DNA from: Leptodactylus fallax
Taxonomy: Eukaryota; Chordata; Amphibia; Anura; Leptodactylidae
DNA: 64,000 nucleotides
Direction of reading: 5' to 3'
NCBI GenBank assembly: GCA_947044405.1
Contig: CAMRHE010000012.1
Coordinates: 7,932,001-7,996,000, forward strand
Shown here: positions 48,751 to 60,640 of the stretch, one piece after another
How the letters are laid out: each line of letters starts with the position of its first letter
How positions within the stretch are numbered: position 1 is the stretch's first letter
Notes under the pieces: model-generated
The model's database searches: none
Seen by the model: the letters and a program-made list of their open reading frames with translations, nothing else
What the model was told of the DNA's origin: nothing
Translations under genes and position numbers: made by a program

Positions 48751-49565
48751 CAAACCACGGTCAGGTAGACTAACCAAAATTTCGGCCACAACTTCCCGGA
48801 AAATTGTTTGGGATGCAAAGAAAAACCCACACATAACATCAGCTGAAATACAGGACTCTCTGAAAACTATCGGTGTGGCTGTTTCAAGATGCACAATAAG
48901 GAGGCACTTGAAGAAAAATGGGCTGCATGGTCGAGTTGCCAGAAGAAAGCCATTACTGCGCAAAAGCCAGAAAGAATCTCGCCTTCAATACACCAAACAG
49001 CACAGAGACAAGCCTCAAAACTTTTGGAACAAGGTAATTTGGAGTGATGAGACAAAAATCGAACTTTTTGGCCACAACCATAAACGTTACATTTGGAGAG
49101 GTGTCAACAAGGCCTATGATGAAAGGAACACCATTCCTACTGTAAAGCACGGAGGTGGATCACTGATGATGTGGGGATGTGTGCGCTTCAATGGCAAAGT
49201 TGAAGGAAAGATGAATGCAGCACGTTATCAGCAAATACTGGAGGCAAATTTGCACTCATCAGCCAGGAAGCTGCGCATGGGACGTACTTGGACGTTCCAA
49301 CATGACAACGATCCAAAACACAAGGCCAAGTCGACCTGTCAATGGCTACAGCAGAAGAAAGTGAAGGTTCTGGAGTGGCCATCTCAATCTCCTGTCCTGA
49401 ATATCATTGAGCCACTCTGGGGAGATCTCAAGCGTGCAGTACATGAAAGACAGCCCAGGAATTTACAGGACCTGGAGACTTTTTGCCAAGAAGAATGGGT
49501 AGTTTTACCATCTGAGAAAATAAAAAGCTGTCATTGATGTTAGAGGGGGCAATTCACGGTATTAA
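48751..49565 (+). pseudogene. Tc1-type transposase lacking its first DNA-binding domain
   Basis: Homology begins at KPRSGRLTKISATTSRKIV, so the first ~60 residues (first HTH) are missing. The open frame upstream of this is just terminal-repeat sequence. The catalytic residues are present: [25 protein letters not shown] and SPVLNIIEPLWGDL (consensus SPDLNPIE). The glycine box is [12 protein letters not shown]. The main frame ends at 49537 after SEKIKSCH. The true C-terminus, KAVIDVRGGNSRY plus stop, lies in another frame at 49524-49565, so a small deletion shifted the frame. Confidence 0.87.
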
Positions 49566-49630
49566 GAACTGGGGTATGTGAACTTTTGAACAGGGTCATT
49601 TTGATGTTTTTGGTTGTCATTATGATTTAA

Positions 49631-50492
49631 CTGCTTACATACCACCCATAGACTATATACTGTAGCAGCTGCTGAAACGGGGAGCTGGCTGTAACTTCAG
49701 CCGGAGCTCCCATAGAGAAGGCAGGGAAGATTTATTACCTCCCCTGCCATCCTGATCACCGTGTGTACAGCGCTCAATGTGCGCTGTACACAGCCATCTT
49801 GCGGCTCCCCTCCGACCCGGCGGTCACATGACCCGCCAGGATCAGCGTCTGTTAGAGCTGCTGGGTCCTACAGGACCCAGATCAGCTCTATAGTTATGTG
49901 AAAGCAACGTGCAGGAGGATGTATTCCTCCTGCAACTGGGGCTAAATGTACCAGCCCCAGTTACAGGGGAAATCAGCCTCTCGAAAAAAAAAAAAAAGTC
50001 ATCAGATGTCCCCAAAGGTCTATTATGACCTTATGGAGACACAATGTAAAAAAAAAAAAAAAAAAGTATAGAAAAGTAAAAAAAAAAAAAAGTAAATAAA
50101 ATAATTTAAAAAATAAATAAAATAATACACCAATAAAACACCCTTATTACAGGTTATAGCCCCACCCCGACGACACCATAAAAAATAAAAATTACCATAA
50201 CGGAGAGGAAAAACTATTTTATAAAATTTTTTAGTAGCACTTTGTGTTATTAAATTAAAAAAAAAATGAAAAGTGAAAAACAGACACGTTTTCCCTCCTC
50301 TTTTGTTTATATTTTCCTGGATATAAAAAAAATTAACACACATGCAAAAATAAAAACAACATAAAAATAAAGCCCTATGTGTCACTGAAAAAAGACGCAG
50401 AAATTAGTTGAATAACACAAATGATAAAAATGTTATAGCCTTCCAAATCCGCACATACAAAAAACTTGAAAATGTGCCTGGTATGGAAGTGG
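49631..50492. mobile_element. Non-autonomous piggyBac-like element
   Basis: 862 bp inserted at TTAA (49627-49630 and 50493-50496) inside the right terminal repeat of the Tc1. Removing it restores the repeat (ATTATGATTTAA joined to AAAGAGAAAACACAG). The ends CTGCTTACATACCACCC and, inverted, CCACTTCCATACCAGGC match at 12 of 17 positions. A GC-rich first half is followed by A-rich sequence. No transposase. Confidence 0.82.
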
Positions 50493-50799
50493 TTAAAAAG
50501 AGAAAACACAGAAGTTTGACAATAAATGGCTTCAACCAACCACTAACCATGAGCGGAAAAAAAAAGTTTTTGTGTTATCATTTATATTCTCTGAAAAAAG
50601 GCCAAAAAAACAAAAAATCTGCCGGGGTATGTAAACTTTTTAGCACAACTGTATGGACACTGCACAGTACCTTTTCTCTAGTCCTGTATGCTGGTTGTAA
50701 TTCTGTCTGCTCTTATTGAATATATACGGTGCACAGTACAACTTCTCTTATCTTGGATGCTGGGTGTATTTCTCAGTACTTTGATTTAGGGTGGGCAGA

Positions 50800-52559
50800 A
50801 GATACAATATGGGGGGAACCTTTTTTCTTTTTGCCTCAGGTGGCAGAAAGGCTAAGTGCAGTCCTGATGTCACATGCAGGCATTATGATATCCCAGTTAA
50901 TGGAGGGGTGTTCACTTTACCACATCCCCATCAACCATAATTACCATTAGTCGCACATCTTAAAAAGCAGTTATTGCCCTACTTCAGGGGAACCATTTCT
51001 CTCACAGCAGAATATGTAACAGGATCAGCAGGAGGAACAAGAAAAGTATCAGACTGGGAATTGAGAACGTAGTGGTGAGAGGTAAAATCCACAGAAACAG
51101 ATGACTGGACAGGTTCAGAACTTATTGGATCTTGTCAGGAACAATACATATTCCTTATGCAAAGGCTGATGGTACTAGTATGGTTTAAAGTGTAAGTAAA
51201 CTAGTCCCATCAGCCTTTGCTGAAATCTGCCCACTGCTTTCACTAGGAGGATCTGGCTCTGGTACAGTGAAGGGAAGCTAAAGCTGGAGAGTGGATCACT
51301 TCAAAAAGTTACCATGTTTTCCGAAAATAAGACAAGGTCTTATATTGTTTTTTGTCTCCGAAAAAAGGGCTAGGACTTATTTTCGATTAGATATTATTTT
51401 TCAGGCACCAGAGAGAATTAGAATCTTTTCTGATTTGCTTCGGACAAATCTTGTAAAATGGTTAGGGTTATGGTTAGTAACTTTAAGCCTAACTTACATT
51501 CACAATTGATGGTGCAGGGTCAGTGGGTCCTAAACAAACTTATTGGCACCTCTCTCTCTCTCTCTCTTTAAACACTTTATGTGGAAGTAGCACTGTGCCC
51601 TCTCTATCTCCTCTCCTTTATACTATGGGGGAGGTGCTGTAGTAGAGTGGCTGCTTCTGTGGGAGCGAGCAGAGGTGGCATCTGATGTCTGGTCACGTAG
51701 GTAGCCAAGCCCACATCTTAGTATCGGCCAGGAGGCAGCACTCAGAAGGCGGACTCGGGAGGCAGGAGGGGGGACTCTAGAGCAGGACTTGGGAGTGGAT
51801 GAGCAGATTTTGCCCTGATGTGGCAGGAGGTAGTGGGGCTCTTGTCCAGGATGTTTGGGAGCTACGGTATGTCTGTTCTCCATCTCCGTGACATCAAATG
51901 ACATAACCTAGTGCTGGGGGTGCTTTTTAGAGAAACAGGGTATATATCCTAGAACAGAGATTACCAGTTTTCATATGACACGAAGATTGCAGCTCTACCT
52001 GTATTATTTTCAGAGATATCACCAATTGGGATTGGGAGTAGATGCAGCTGCATATAAATATCACAGTGTGTTTCCAACTGATGATTTTTGGAAAAAAAAT
52101 AGATAGAATTTTATAGAATTTCAGGTCTCAATAAAGAAACAAGGGAAAGAATAAAGAAATGCAGGATTTTACAGAAATGAGACAAAATTTGTTAATAAAG
52201 TGTATTACAGAATGTATTAATGAAACAAATGCTGCCAGAAAATCAAAAGTTGTTGTGAAAGTTTAGTTAAGCTATAAACAGCAGAACACACCAGCAGCAT
52301 TTCCATACTATCCACCTGCTCAAGAGACCAGGCTCAAGTTTACTAAACCACAGTCTTGGAGAATATTCCTATACCAGGAGAAGGAATGAAACTAGCTTCT
52401 TTGCTGCCTGAAGGGGCCTATAGAAAGATGGCCCCCACCCCCAAAAATACCCATCCCAGCCATCTTTTGTTCTGTGATGGGCCCCCCCCAAATTAAAATT
52501 TTTTGGTCATGCCGCTCATTCTCAGATCAAAAAAATCCTCTTATTTGGCTCACACACTG
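50800..52559. other. Intergenic with a possible hAT right end
   Basis: GCCTCAGGTGGCAGAAAGGC followed by TAAGTGCAGTCCTG at about 50836-50870 resembles the right ends of the two hAT elements at 41.5 and 46.9 kb. A TCTC run lies at 51552-51568. No gene seen. Confidence 0.4.
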
Positions 52560-52930
52560 TATAAGGCCTGCTTAAGGCAGTCTATTAACCCTTTTATTCT
52601 CCTCTACAGTGTATTACCCCCTTTATTGGCCCCCACACAATTTAAAACTCCCTTTACTGACCCTTACACAGTATATTGCTCCCTTTATTAGTCCCCACAC
52701 AGTATATTGCCCCCTTTACTGGTCCCCTCACAGTATATTGCCCCCTCTACCGGTCCCCTCATTATATTAACCTCTTTACTGAACCCAATATTATATTGCC
52801 CTCTTTACTGGTCCTCACACTGTATATTGTCTTCGTTACAGGTCCCCACACAGTACGTTGCACACTTTACTGACACCTACACATTATATTGTTAATTTTT
52901 AGGCCCCCACACAATATATTGCCCTCTTCT
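52560..52930. repeat. ~30-bp minisatellite
   Basis: Units such as CACAGTATATTGCCCCCTTT followed by ACTGGTCCCC, about 11 copies. Read on the other strand the unit resembles the G-rich minisatellites at 17.7, 38.6 and 45.4 kb. Confidence 0.82.
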
Positions 52931-53619
52931 TTTTGGCCACCACACTGTGATATGTCAGTGTTAGGTTCAACCTGAATTTTCCAAAAGTTACGGGCTTGGC
53001 CCAAAATCAGAACTTTTTGGGTTTGTCACCCACAAAGCACTAATATCTGTGATCAAAGATATCTTTATGTGTTTATTGCTGTCAGACAGGTAGTCTAGAA
53101 TAATCTAGAAACCATTAGTTACTGGGACAGAACGCATCTCAATTTCAGTGATAGTTGAGGAATACACTTTTAACTTTCCCAACTGAAGATGCATGGGCTA
53201 GGCCACCCAGAGATATCCACTTGAGAGTTTCTGTATGTACAGAATAAAATATGCATTCCATTTACCACCAATCTTGTACAATCCAAAAGGTATTACCTAT
53301 TTTTGTCTACATAATATGCCTTTGTCAAGGAATGATTGTTTTAATATTGGCTACAAGTTACCTTAGATGCCCATAATTCAGCTTGGCAACTTATAGTAGA
53401 ATACCATTCACTTGAAAAAAAAAAAAAAGGAGGAATTTCTTTATTGCTAAATTTTATGCTTTGGAGATCAAACAACTCGTGATGACACTTTTACACTCAC
53501 AGAATGATATTTCCTGGAGAACCAAACTTGCAAATCAGAAGCTTTGAAGATCAGATGACCACTATAATTTTTCAGTTGTAAAGTAGCCACAAATATCCTT
53601 TATCATAACATTAGTAACC

Positions 53620-53667
<48 letters not shown>

Positions 53668-53968
53668 ATTATTGAAATACGTATCAGGAGAAATATCATG
53701 TTTCTGTTTGTTTTTGTAAGACTCTGGCACCTAGAGTAATATGTGTCTATCATGTTATATGCTAATCTTTATAAATCATATTGAAATAAGAGTTTGGGAT
53801 CTGATTAATTTAAGGATCAGATGTGTATATGTGGCATGTGTCCACTAAGTGAGCAGTGTGTGTGCAGCATGTGTCCCCTTGTGAATTGTGTTTGTGACAT
53901 ATACTCAAGATGTGAGATTTTGTCTCCAATGTGTCTACTATGTGAACTGCGTGTGTGCAGCTTGTGTG
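52931..53968. other. Intergenic with an (AT)n run
   Basis: An (AT)n microsatellite occupies 53623-53664. Otherwise AT-rich sequence without a gene. TGTGTGCAGC-type near-repeats occur at 53820-53970. Confidence 0.45.
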
Positions 53969-54269
53969 CTCTATCCTGGACTATCAGATTAACCTCCAAT
54001 TTCTACAGCTTCAAGCGCAAACTAAAGACATATCTTTTCAGACAGGCCTATCACAACTCCTAATATAAACCCTTTCGTAGTTAGAATCCCTAAAACTTAC
54101 CCTCTGTTCATGCTCCCACATTACCCAACAGGATATGAGGCAGTTTCAGACTAACTTTATATGTCCAGGCACCGTCTGCACGTTAAAGGACACGACTGAT
54201 GACGGCTCATACAGCTTTATATATGTGTAATGACAGTAACCTCTATTACAAAATTGTCTGACCATTGTA
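53969..54269 (+). repeat. L2-type LINE 3' fragment, target of the Tc1 at 54270
   Basis: Collinear with 31163-31470 (GGACTATCAGATTAACC, TTCAAGCGCAAACTAAAGAC, TATGTCCAGGCACC, AAATTGTCTGACCATTGTA). It stops exactly at the TA where the Tc1 begins. The other copy continues across this TA without insertion. Confidence 0.85.
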
Positions 54270-55740
54270 CAGTGCCTTGCGAAAGTATTCGGCCCCCTTG
54301 ATCTTTTCAACCTTTTGCCACATTTCAGGCTTCAAACATAAGGATATAAAATTTTAATTTTTTGGTGAAGAATCAACAACAAGTGGGACACAATTGTGAA
54401 GTGGAATGAAATTTATTGGTTATTTTAAACTTTTGTAAAAAATAAAAAACTGAAAAGTGGGGCGTGCAATATTATTCGGCCCCTTTACTTTCAGTGCAGC
54501 AAACTCACTCCAGAAGTTCAGTGAAGATCTCTGAATGATCCAATGTTGTCCTAAATGACTGATGATGATAAATATAATCCACCTGTGTGTAATCAAGTCT
54601 CCGTATAAATGCACCTGCTCTGTGATAGTCTCAGGGTTCTGTTTAAAGTGCAGAGAGCATCATGAAGACCAAGGAACACACCAGGCAGGTCTGTGATACT
54701 GTTGTGGAGAAGTTTAAAGGCGGATTTGGATACAAAAAGATTTCCCAAACTTTAAACATCCCAAGGAGCACTGTGCAATCGATCATATTGAAATGGAAGG
54801 AGAATCAGACCACTGCAAATCTACCAAGACCCGGCCGTCCCTCTAAACTTTCATCTCAAACAAGGAGAAGACTGATCAGAGATGCAGCCAAGAGGCCCAT
54901 GATCACTCTGGATGAACTGCAGAGATCTACAGCTGAGGTGGGAGAGTCTGTCCATAGGACAACAATCAGTCGTACACTGCACAAATCTGGCCTTTATGGA
55001 AGAGTGGCAAGAAGAAAACCATTTCTCAAAGATATCCATAAAAAGTCTCGTTTAAAGTTGCCACAAGCCACCTGGGAGACACACCAAACAGATGAAACCA
55101 AAATCAAACTTTTTGGCCACAATGCAAAACGATATGTTTGGCGTAAAAGCAACACAGCTCATCGCCCTGAACACACCATCTCCACTGTCAAACATGGTGG
55201 TGGCAGCATCATTGTTTGGGCCTGCTTTTCTTCAGCAGGGACAGGGAAGATGGTTAAAATTGATGAGAAGATGGATGGAGCCAAATACAGGACCATTCTG
55301 GAAGAAAACCTGTTGGAGTCTGCAAAAGACCTGAGACTGGGACGGAGATTTATCTTCCAATAAGACAATGATCCCAAACATAAAGCAAAATCTACAATGG
55401 AATGGTTCACAAATAAACGTATCCAGGTTTTAGAATGGCCAAGTCAAAGTCCAGACCTGAATCCAATCGAGAATCTGTGGAAAGAGCTGAAAACTGCTGT
55501 TCACAAACGCTCTCCATCCAACCTCACTGAGCTCCAGCTGTTTTCCAAGGAAGAATGGGCAAGAATTTCAGTCTCTCAATGTGCAAAACTGATAGAGACA
55601 TACCCCAAGCGACTTGCAGCTGTAATTGCAGCAAAAGGTGGCGCTACAAAGTATTAACTTAAGGGGGCCAAGTAATTTGGTACGCCCCACTTTTCAGTTT
55701 TTTATTTTTTACAAAAATTTAAAATATCCAATAAATTTCA
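54270..55740 (+). mobile_element. Tc1-type transposon, right end truncated
   Basis: Starts CAGTGCCTTGCGAAAGTATT at a TA (54268-54269) with an inner repeat GTGCAATATTATTCGGCCCC (54465-54484). After the transposase the inner right repeat is present (GGGGCCAAGTAATTTGGTAC, 55665 onwards). The outer right end is missing: homology stops near 55740 in AATAAATTTCA. So it cannot be excised by a Tc1 transposase. Confidence 0.85.
54662..55657 (+). pseudogene. Tc1-type transposase, one stop and one short deletion
   Basis: Starts MKTKEHTRQVCDTVVEKFKG and ends AAKGGATKY in the same frame, about 331 codons. HTH region: KISQTLNIPRSTVQSIILKW. An AT-hook-like GRPSK follows. The glycine box is KHGGGSIIVWACF and the glutamate block is [11 protein letters not shown]. 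The single stop, TAA at 55361-55363, replaces the first residue before the second catalytic aspartate (usual FQQDNDPKH). About 13 residues are missing before the first aspartate (HQTDETKIK instead of VLWSDETKI). Otherwise the frame is open. Confidence 0.88.
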
Positions 55741-56880
55741 GAACATAATGTTAATACTTTGTAGGTTAATATACAGTACATAAGCATTTTTTATGTATGT
55801 ACATGTATTATGTATGTAGTAATAACTATTTAGTTGTACAACAAAGCTGCATTCTTATAATGTATGCGTTTGTTACTTAAATGCTTTTATCTAAAGGTGC
55901 TGACTGAATGTGTCCATGTCCATTTTTGTTCAGTATTTTTAGTCCAAGTACCTCCTACATTATTAAGTCTTTGATCCCGCTCTCCCCTTGTCCAAATCCT
56001 GCGTATGCCTCTGACTGGATATTGGTATTATGTTGCTATTATGGTGCTACTTTTTGGACCAGTAACATTTCTGAAGATTAAACATATCCTGCAGTGCCTA
56101 GTAAGAAAAGAGCATACAAAATTCCATTACAGTGTCTTAAGGATTCCCTATGAAGTAATAATAAAAGAAAACTTGTGTTTTAAACAGATGTTCCCTTAGG
56201 TTTTATATTACTATGGAAACAAAAAATGAAGCATACGATATGTGTGTTAATGCAATGGAAAAATGCTAAATTGTATTAAAAATAGTAAATCAAATGCTAT
56301 AGTTCTTAGTTTATAGATCATGGGCAACTTTAGTGAAAACACAAAAGATTTTTCTTAATGTATTGCCTGAGATAAATTATAAAACCCAAAGTTTCATTCA
56401 CCCAACATTTGATTAGAAGTTAAGACTCAAAGGCAAACTTGGCATTCAAGTGTTTCTGGCTTTCATACAAAATAAAAAGAAATCATTTTGGTTCAATATT
56501 GGTAAGGATATCCTGTATACATTTCACTATAAGACCAAACTGCAGAGCTATGTTTATTCTATTCATGAAATGAAATGACTACAAGGTTTCATCAGATCAT
56601 ATTGCATTCTTAACATATAACTTCTATTAAAAAGAGAAAGGTATGAAGGGATTTAAATAATCTTTCACTATTCAGAATTTCTTTTGCCCAGTGCTATGAT
56701 TTCAGTGGCCACCTACTGAGCTCCAAAGCTTATGCAGTCATTCATTGTCTTTCTAAATAACCTGAGATTTGTGCTAAAATGATTTATCTGGTTAAATTCT
56801 CTAGAGCTGCCAGATACAACAAGGAATGTATAACTACAACCCAGTATTAAAGTCACTGAAGTTGTATTAGTTAATTGTGA
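55741..56880. other. Intergenic, nothing recognised
   Basis: AT-rich, short open frames only. Confidence 0.4.
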
Positions 56881-57360
56881 AGGGAGTCTCTTATTGTGAT
56901 TTTACTATTTGGACTAATCCTATGCTCCAGTAACCTTTAGAAAGGCTATTGTAGGCATACCTTTTATTTACAGATAGTTGCAGCCGTTTGCCCAAAAAAA
57001 TCCAGATTATTATTTTTGTTATGCAAATTAGCCTTCTGTGTCATCAGCCAGGACCTGCATTGCCGCCCCCTTTTTGATTGAAGCTCCTCTTTTGATTCTG
57101 CTCCTCTTCTTAGCTTCCTCCTCCCATCAGAGTGAATGAAAACTCGCGCGGTCGAGAGTACAGCACATGCGCAAGAGGGCGGCGATGCAGGTCCTGGCAG
57201 ATGACACGGGTGTGCTTGAAGCACAGGGGGAATGCCCCTTGTGCTCCGAGAAGGCTAATTTGCATAACAATAATCCGGATATTTCAGGCAAACGGCTGCA
57301 ACAATCTGCTACTTGAGAATTGGCTTAGTTAAAATAGTAACTCGCAATGATACACTCCCT
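56881..57360. mobile_element. Palindromic MITE with TTAA-type site
   Basis: Ends AGGGAGTCTCTTATTGTGAT and, inverted, AGGGAGTGTATCATTGCGAG continue into ACTATTT...ACTAA. A second inner pair shares GTTGCAGCCGTTTGCC and TTATGCAAATTAGCCTTCT in inverted orientation. TTAA follows at 57361-57364; the left copy is decayed (GTGA). The middle is GC- and CpG-rich. Confidence 0.7.
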
Positions 57361-57669
57361 TTAATAAAGAAACATTTCTACCTTTAGTCTCCTATATCCT
57401 TCTGTCTAGCTATATGGTACAGGTGCAGATGTATGGAGATGTAGCAGTTGCGTCCAGGCCCTGATGCCTTACAAGGTTGGCCTATACAGTATTGCAAATG
57501 GTAGATAGGGCACCTGTTATAGAATTTGCAATGAGGAGCTTCAAGTTATTCCTCTGCTACTGTAAATGCCATAACACTGTTGAATAAAGTTTGTCACTTC
57601 GCAAGGTCTCAGATTAAAACAAATGCATTCACTATATGGCACCAAAGTGCCAGTCAGAAGAATTAAGGC

Positions 57670-58155
57670 TTACAGTAGTTTTCCAAAACTTTATTAGATC
57701 GGTTGGATCCTAACTCCTGACACATCACCAATCAGCTGTTTAAAGGGGCCACTGTACCCCGGCCAGCACTACAGCCTCTTTTTGTGTATCAGATGTGGCA
57801 ATATCTTATATATGACTTCTAGGGATCTCAGTACTTGTATGTGTGTAAAACAGTGATTTTGCTACTTGTTGGTGATAGATAACCAGACAGCCACATATGT
57901 AATGGCAGCTAACACCTCCTGTAATAAAGTGCCTGGTACCAACTTCTTAAAGAGGAACAAACTAGCATAACACCTGGCACCAGTCATAATGTAGTAAATG
58001 GTTGTGATACTGCAGCTTACTGGGACAACCACTACAGAATGTAAGAAATGAAAAGACCCCTTCATACACCTAGTCAGTGTGGGTCCTAGGAGTCAAACTC
58101 CAATCGATCTAATATTGATGACCTATCCCAAAGAAGGTTTTCAGAAGTATTAGAC
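57670..58155. mobile_element. Palindromic MITE, decayed
   Basis: Left arm TTATTAGATCGGTTGGATCC and inverted right arm ATATTAGATCGATTGGAGTT match, as do CTAACTCCTGACAC and GACTCCTAGGACC. It resembles the family at 418-734. Target duplication not identified. Confidence 0.5.
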
Positions 58156-58459
58156 TGAGGTGCCTAGGGAGCACCAGGAAAATTCATTCTGGAAGCCCAC
58201 TGTACAACAAGTATATATGCAAATATTACCTGATCCCTATTCACAAATACCTTAAACTGCATCAGCACTCACTTTGTTTCAGTAGTAACTTCATTGTCTT
58301 AGACTGTTTCTGTCCTGCAAGTTCTCTCAGTAGCCTGTTGAATGGCACTTGCCTGGAATTAGGGCCCTCTTAGTTCTTGGAGCCAGGAAAATCTGATCAC
58401 ACGGCATAAGCCCTCAGACAGCAACAAGATGATTGGTGTTTGGGGTCCCTACAGCAATG
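58156..58459. other. Intergenic, nothing recognised
   Basis: Short stretch without gene or repeat that I can identify. Confidence 0.4.
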
Positions 58460-59260
58460 TTGTCTAGAGATGGGTGAACCTCTGAAGATTTGTTTCTTTA
58501 CAGATTTGGGTGGTTCAGACCATTGATTGGTCTTGGGTTGAATAAGTTCAGTATGAACCAGAGTTTAAATTGGTTTAAAGCCTAGTGTATATACACTGTC
58601 AGGGTTCCTATGACTCTATCTAGCCAATTTCTAGCTCTCTAAGGTACACAGCCGATGTGATGCTATGTGTGACATGTATGTCTATGGGAAAAATAATAGT
58701 AAGCAGCGGATACAAGCTCAGAGTTTAACCATACACTGTGCTACCACTTGCTTTTATGCATTTTAACATTTAAAATGCTCTAAAAATGACCCTCTTTTTG
58801 GGAAAGCTGCTTGCCCGTCGTTTTTTTATATACACATGGCAGTAATATTACAAAAAACAATGGTTTATAGAAAAATGAGGCAATTTAGATGACTTTTAAG
58901 TGCTACAGGCTTGTTATTTTGGACAAATGTATGTGGATGTGTACCTAGTGATATAGAAGAAATTGCTTTCCAGAACAAAAAGTCATTAAAAATTATCCTT
59001 TCATGGGAGCAGATGTGAAATCAAAATGCCATTGGCATGGAAACATGGAATGGCATGGGTTTTCTTAAAATGGAGACCTTTTTCATTATAACTTTGCTTT
59101 TTTTTTTTTTTTTTTTTTTTTATGTCAATACAATGGCACCAACAGTGTGGTTTAGTAGAATGTGCTGGACCAAGTCGCAGAACTTGTCTAAGTGGTGGCG
59201 GTGGTACCTGTGGCAACATGAGTAGCAGTAAGGCATGGAATAATATGATGGACCAGGTGA
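58460..59260 (+). repeat. hAT-family relic (copy 2)
   Basis: Begins TCTAGAGATGGGTGAACCTC and follows the order of 7056-8600. It keeps a single unit of the minisatellite (AGAACTTGTCTAAGTGGTGG; CTGTGGCAACATGAGTAGCA) before homology ends. A 20-plus T run interrupts it at about 59097-59120. No transposase remains. Confidence 0.6.
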
Positions 59261-60285
59261 TACTAGAATGTCACACACACATATGTCTCCTCTGTATTTT
59301 CACTGTGCAAATCATGTCACGGTGGCCATTTTAGTTTGCCTGAGATGAATCGCAAAGTATTTGGTAAAAGGGAAGATACTGGACTGACTGCCTCTGTGCC
59401 TAGATATAATCTTAATGTCTATAGAATAATAAATTGGGTATTTTATTAAATTATCTACACAGTTAATTATATGACCACATATGGCTGACATGCTGTGTGC
59501 TGCCTATTTGTGTGTAGTTTAGTGAGTGTACAGTGAGTCATACACTGCTCATGCAGAGAATAAGGGGACTGCCAAGAGGCCCCCTACTCCTGCTGAAGGA
59601 CTCCTCTGGCTCAGGGGCCCACAGGGGGATTTATCTGCTCCCTTGTGGGATAGTCTGTTTTTCAGTATTAATGTTCTATAAAATCCCTTCATTCTCTGTG
59701 GCAAAGAAGGAATACAGAATACAGAAATATACAAACTATACCCAAAACAGTACAATGAAATACAAGGGAATGTTATGTGCGCAACCACAACTCCAATACC
59801 AAAAAAACACATTCTGAATTTGTGCAGTGGTTGCAGATATACAAGATAAGAAAAACACAGAAAATAAGAGTACATGGAAAATAGTGTCATTTTAAGGATG
59901 CTGTGAAATATGCAGGGCTGTGCAAAGTGCTACAAGTGGGAGAAAAAACAATATAATTCTGTCCCTCAAAATGATGATACCAATTAATATCCCAATCATG
60001 CTTTCCACAGATGCTTCTCTAGGATCTCTCTCTTCTGTTGACCCTGGGGAATAATAAAGCACAGAGCTCCCAAGCCTCAATACAAAATTTGTAACAGTCT
60101 CTAACTACTGTGCCATTTGTCATGTATAATACTGGGCTCCGGGGCCCTCAAGCATAAATTATACCACCCATCTTTCAAAGGACAGAAAGAGGGACAGAAT
60201 GTGCTGCGTGCACCCCACATTGTAATGGTTCCATCCAATTGCCCCCACAGTATAAAGTCCCTCTCCTGGTGCAACCACAGTTTAC
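59261..60285. other. Intergenic, nothing recognised
   Basis: Short open frames only. No repeat ends defined. Confidence 0.4.
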
Positions 60286-60289
60286 TGTT

Positions 60290-60640
60290 CCCCTCCAGTT
60301 GACCCCAGTTTAATGTCCCTCTCCATCTGCTCCACTATAATGTTCCCCTCCATCTGCTTCAGTTTGATGACCTCCCCCATCTGTCCCAGTTTAATGTCCT
60401 CCTCCAGCTGCCACCAGTTTCATGTCCCCCTCCATCTGACTCCAGTTTCATGTCCCCTACATCTGCCCCAGTTTAATATCCTTCTCCATCTGCCCCAACA
60501 GTTTCATGCGCTTCTTCATCTGACCCAAGTTTAATGTCCTCCTCCAGCTACCCCCGAAGTTTAATGTCCTTCTCCAACTGCCACCAGTCTCATGCCCCCA
60601 CCATATTATGTCCATATTCTGGTATAAACCAAACATAAAA
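60290..60640. repeat. ~26-31-bp minisatellite
   Basis: Units such as CAGTTTAATGTCCTCCTCCA followed by GCTGCCAC or TCTGCCC, about 12 copies. The other strand (GGACATTAAACTG) resembles the other G-rich arrays in the window. Confidence 0.8.

Larger units (their letters stand above)
48504..50651 (+). mobile_element. Tc1-type transposon carrying a TTAA element
   Basis: Starts CAGTTGTGCTAAAAAGTTTA and ends with the inverted copy, with TA at 48502-48503 and 50652-50653. Each ~210-bp end carries an outer and an inner repeat of the ACATACCCCGGTG motif (inner at 48700-48725 and 49571-49594), the IR/DR layout. Without the 862-bp insertion at 49631-50492 it is about 1.28 kb, shorter than usual because the N-terminal coding region is deleted. 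Confidence 0.9.
48075..50790. repeat. ~75-bp tandem array interrupted by a Tc1
   Basis: Units contain CAGTGTCTGCTCTTATTTTG, TATATATAGACAGTGCACAG and ACTTCTCTTGTCCTGTAT. Five to six units lie at 48075-48503 and about two at 50652-50790. The array is continuous once the Tc1 (48504-50651) is removed. Confidence 0.85.

Noticed and set aside
50023..50385. 120-codon phenylalanine-rich open frame
   Set aside because: It derives from A/T homopolymers in the non-coding half of the piggyBac-like element.
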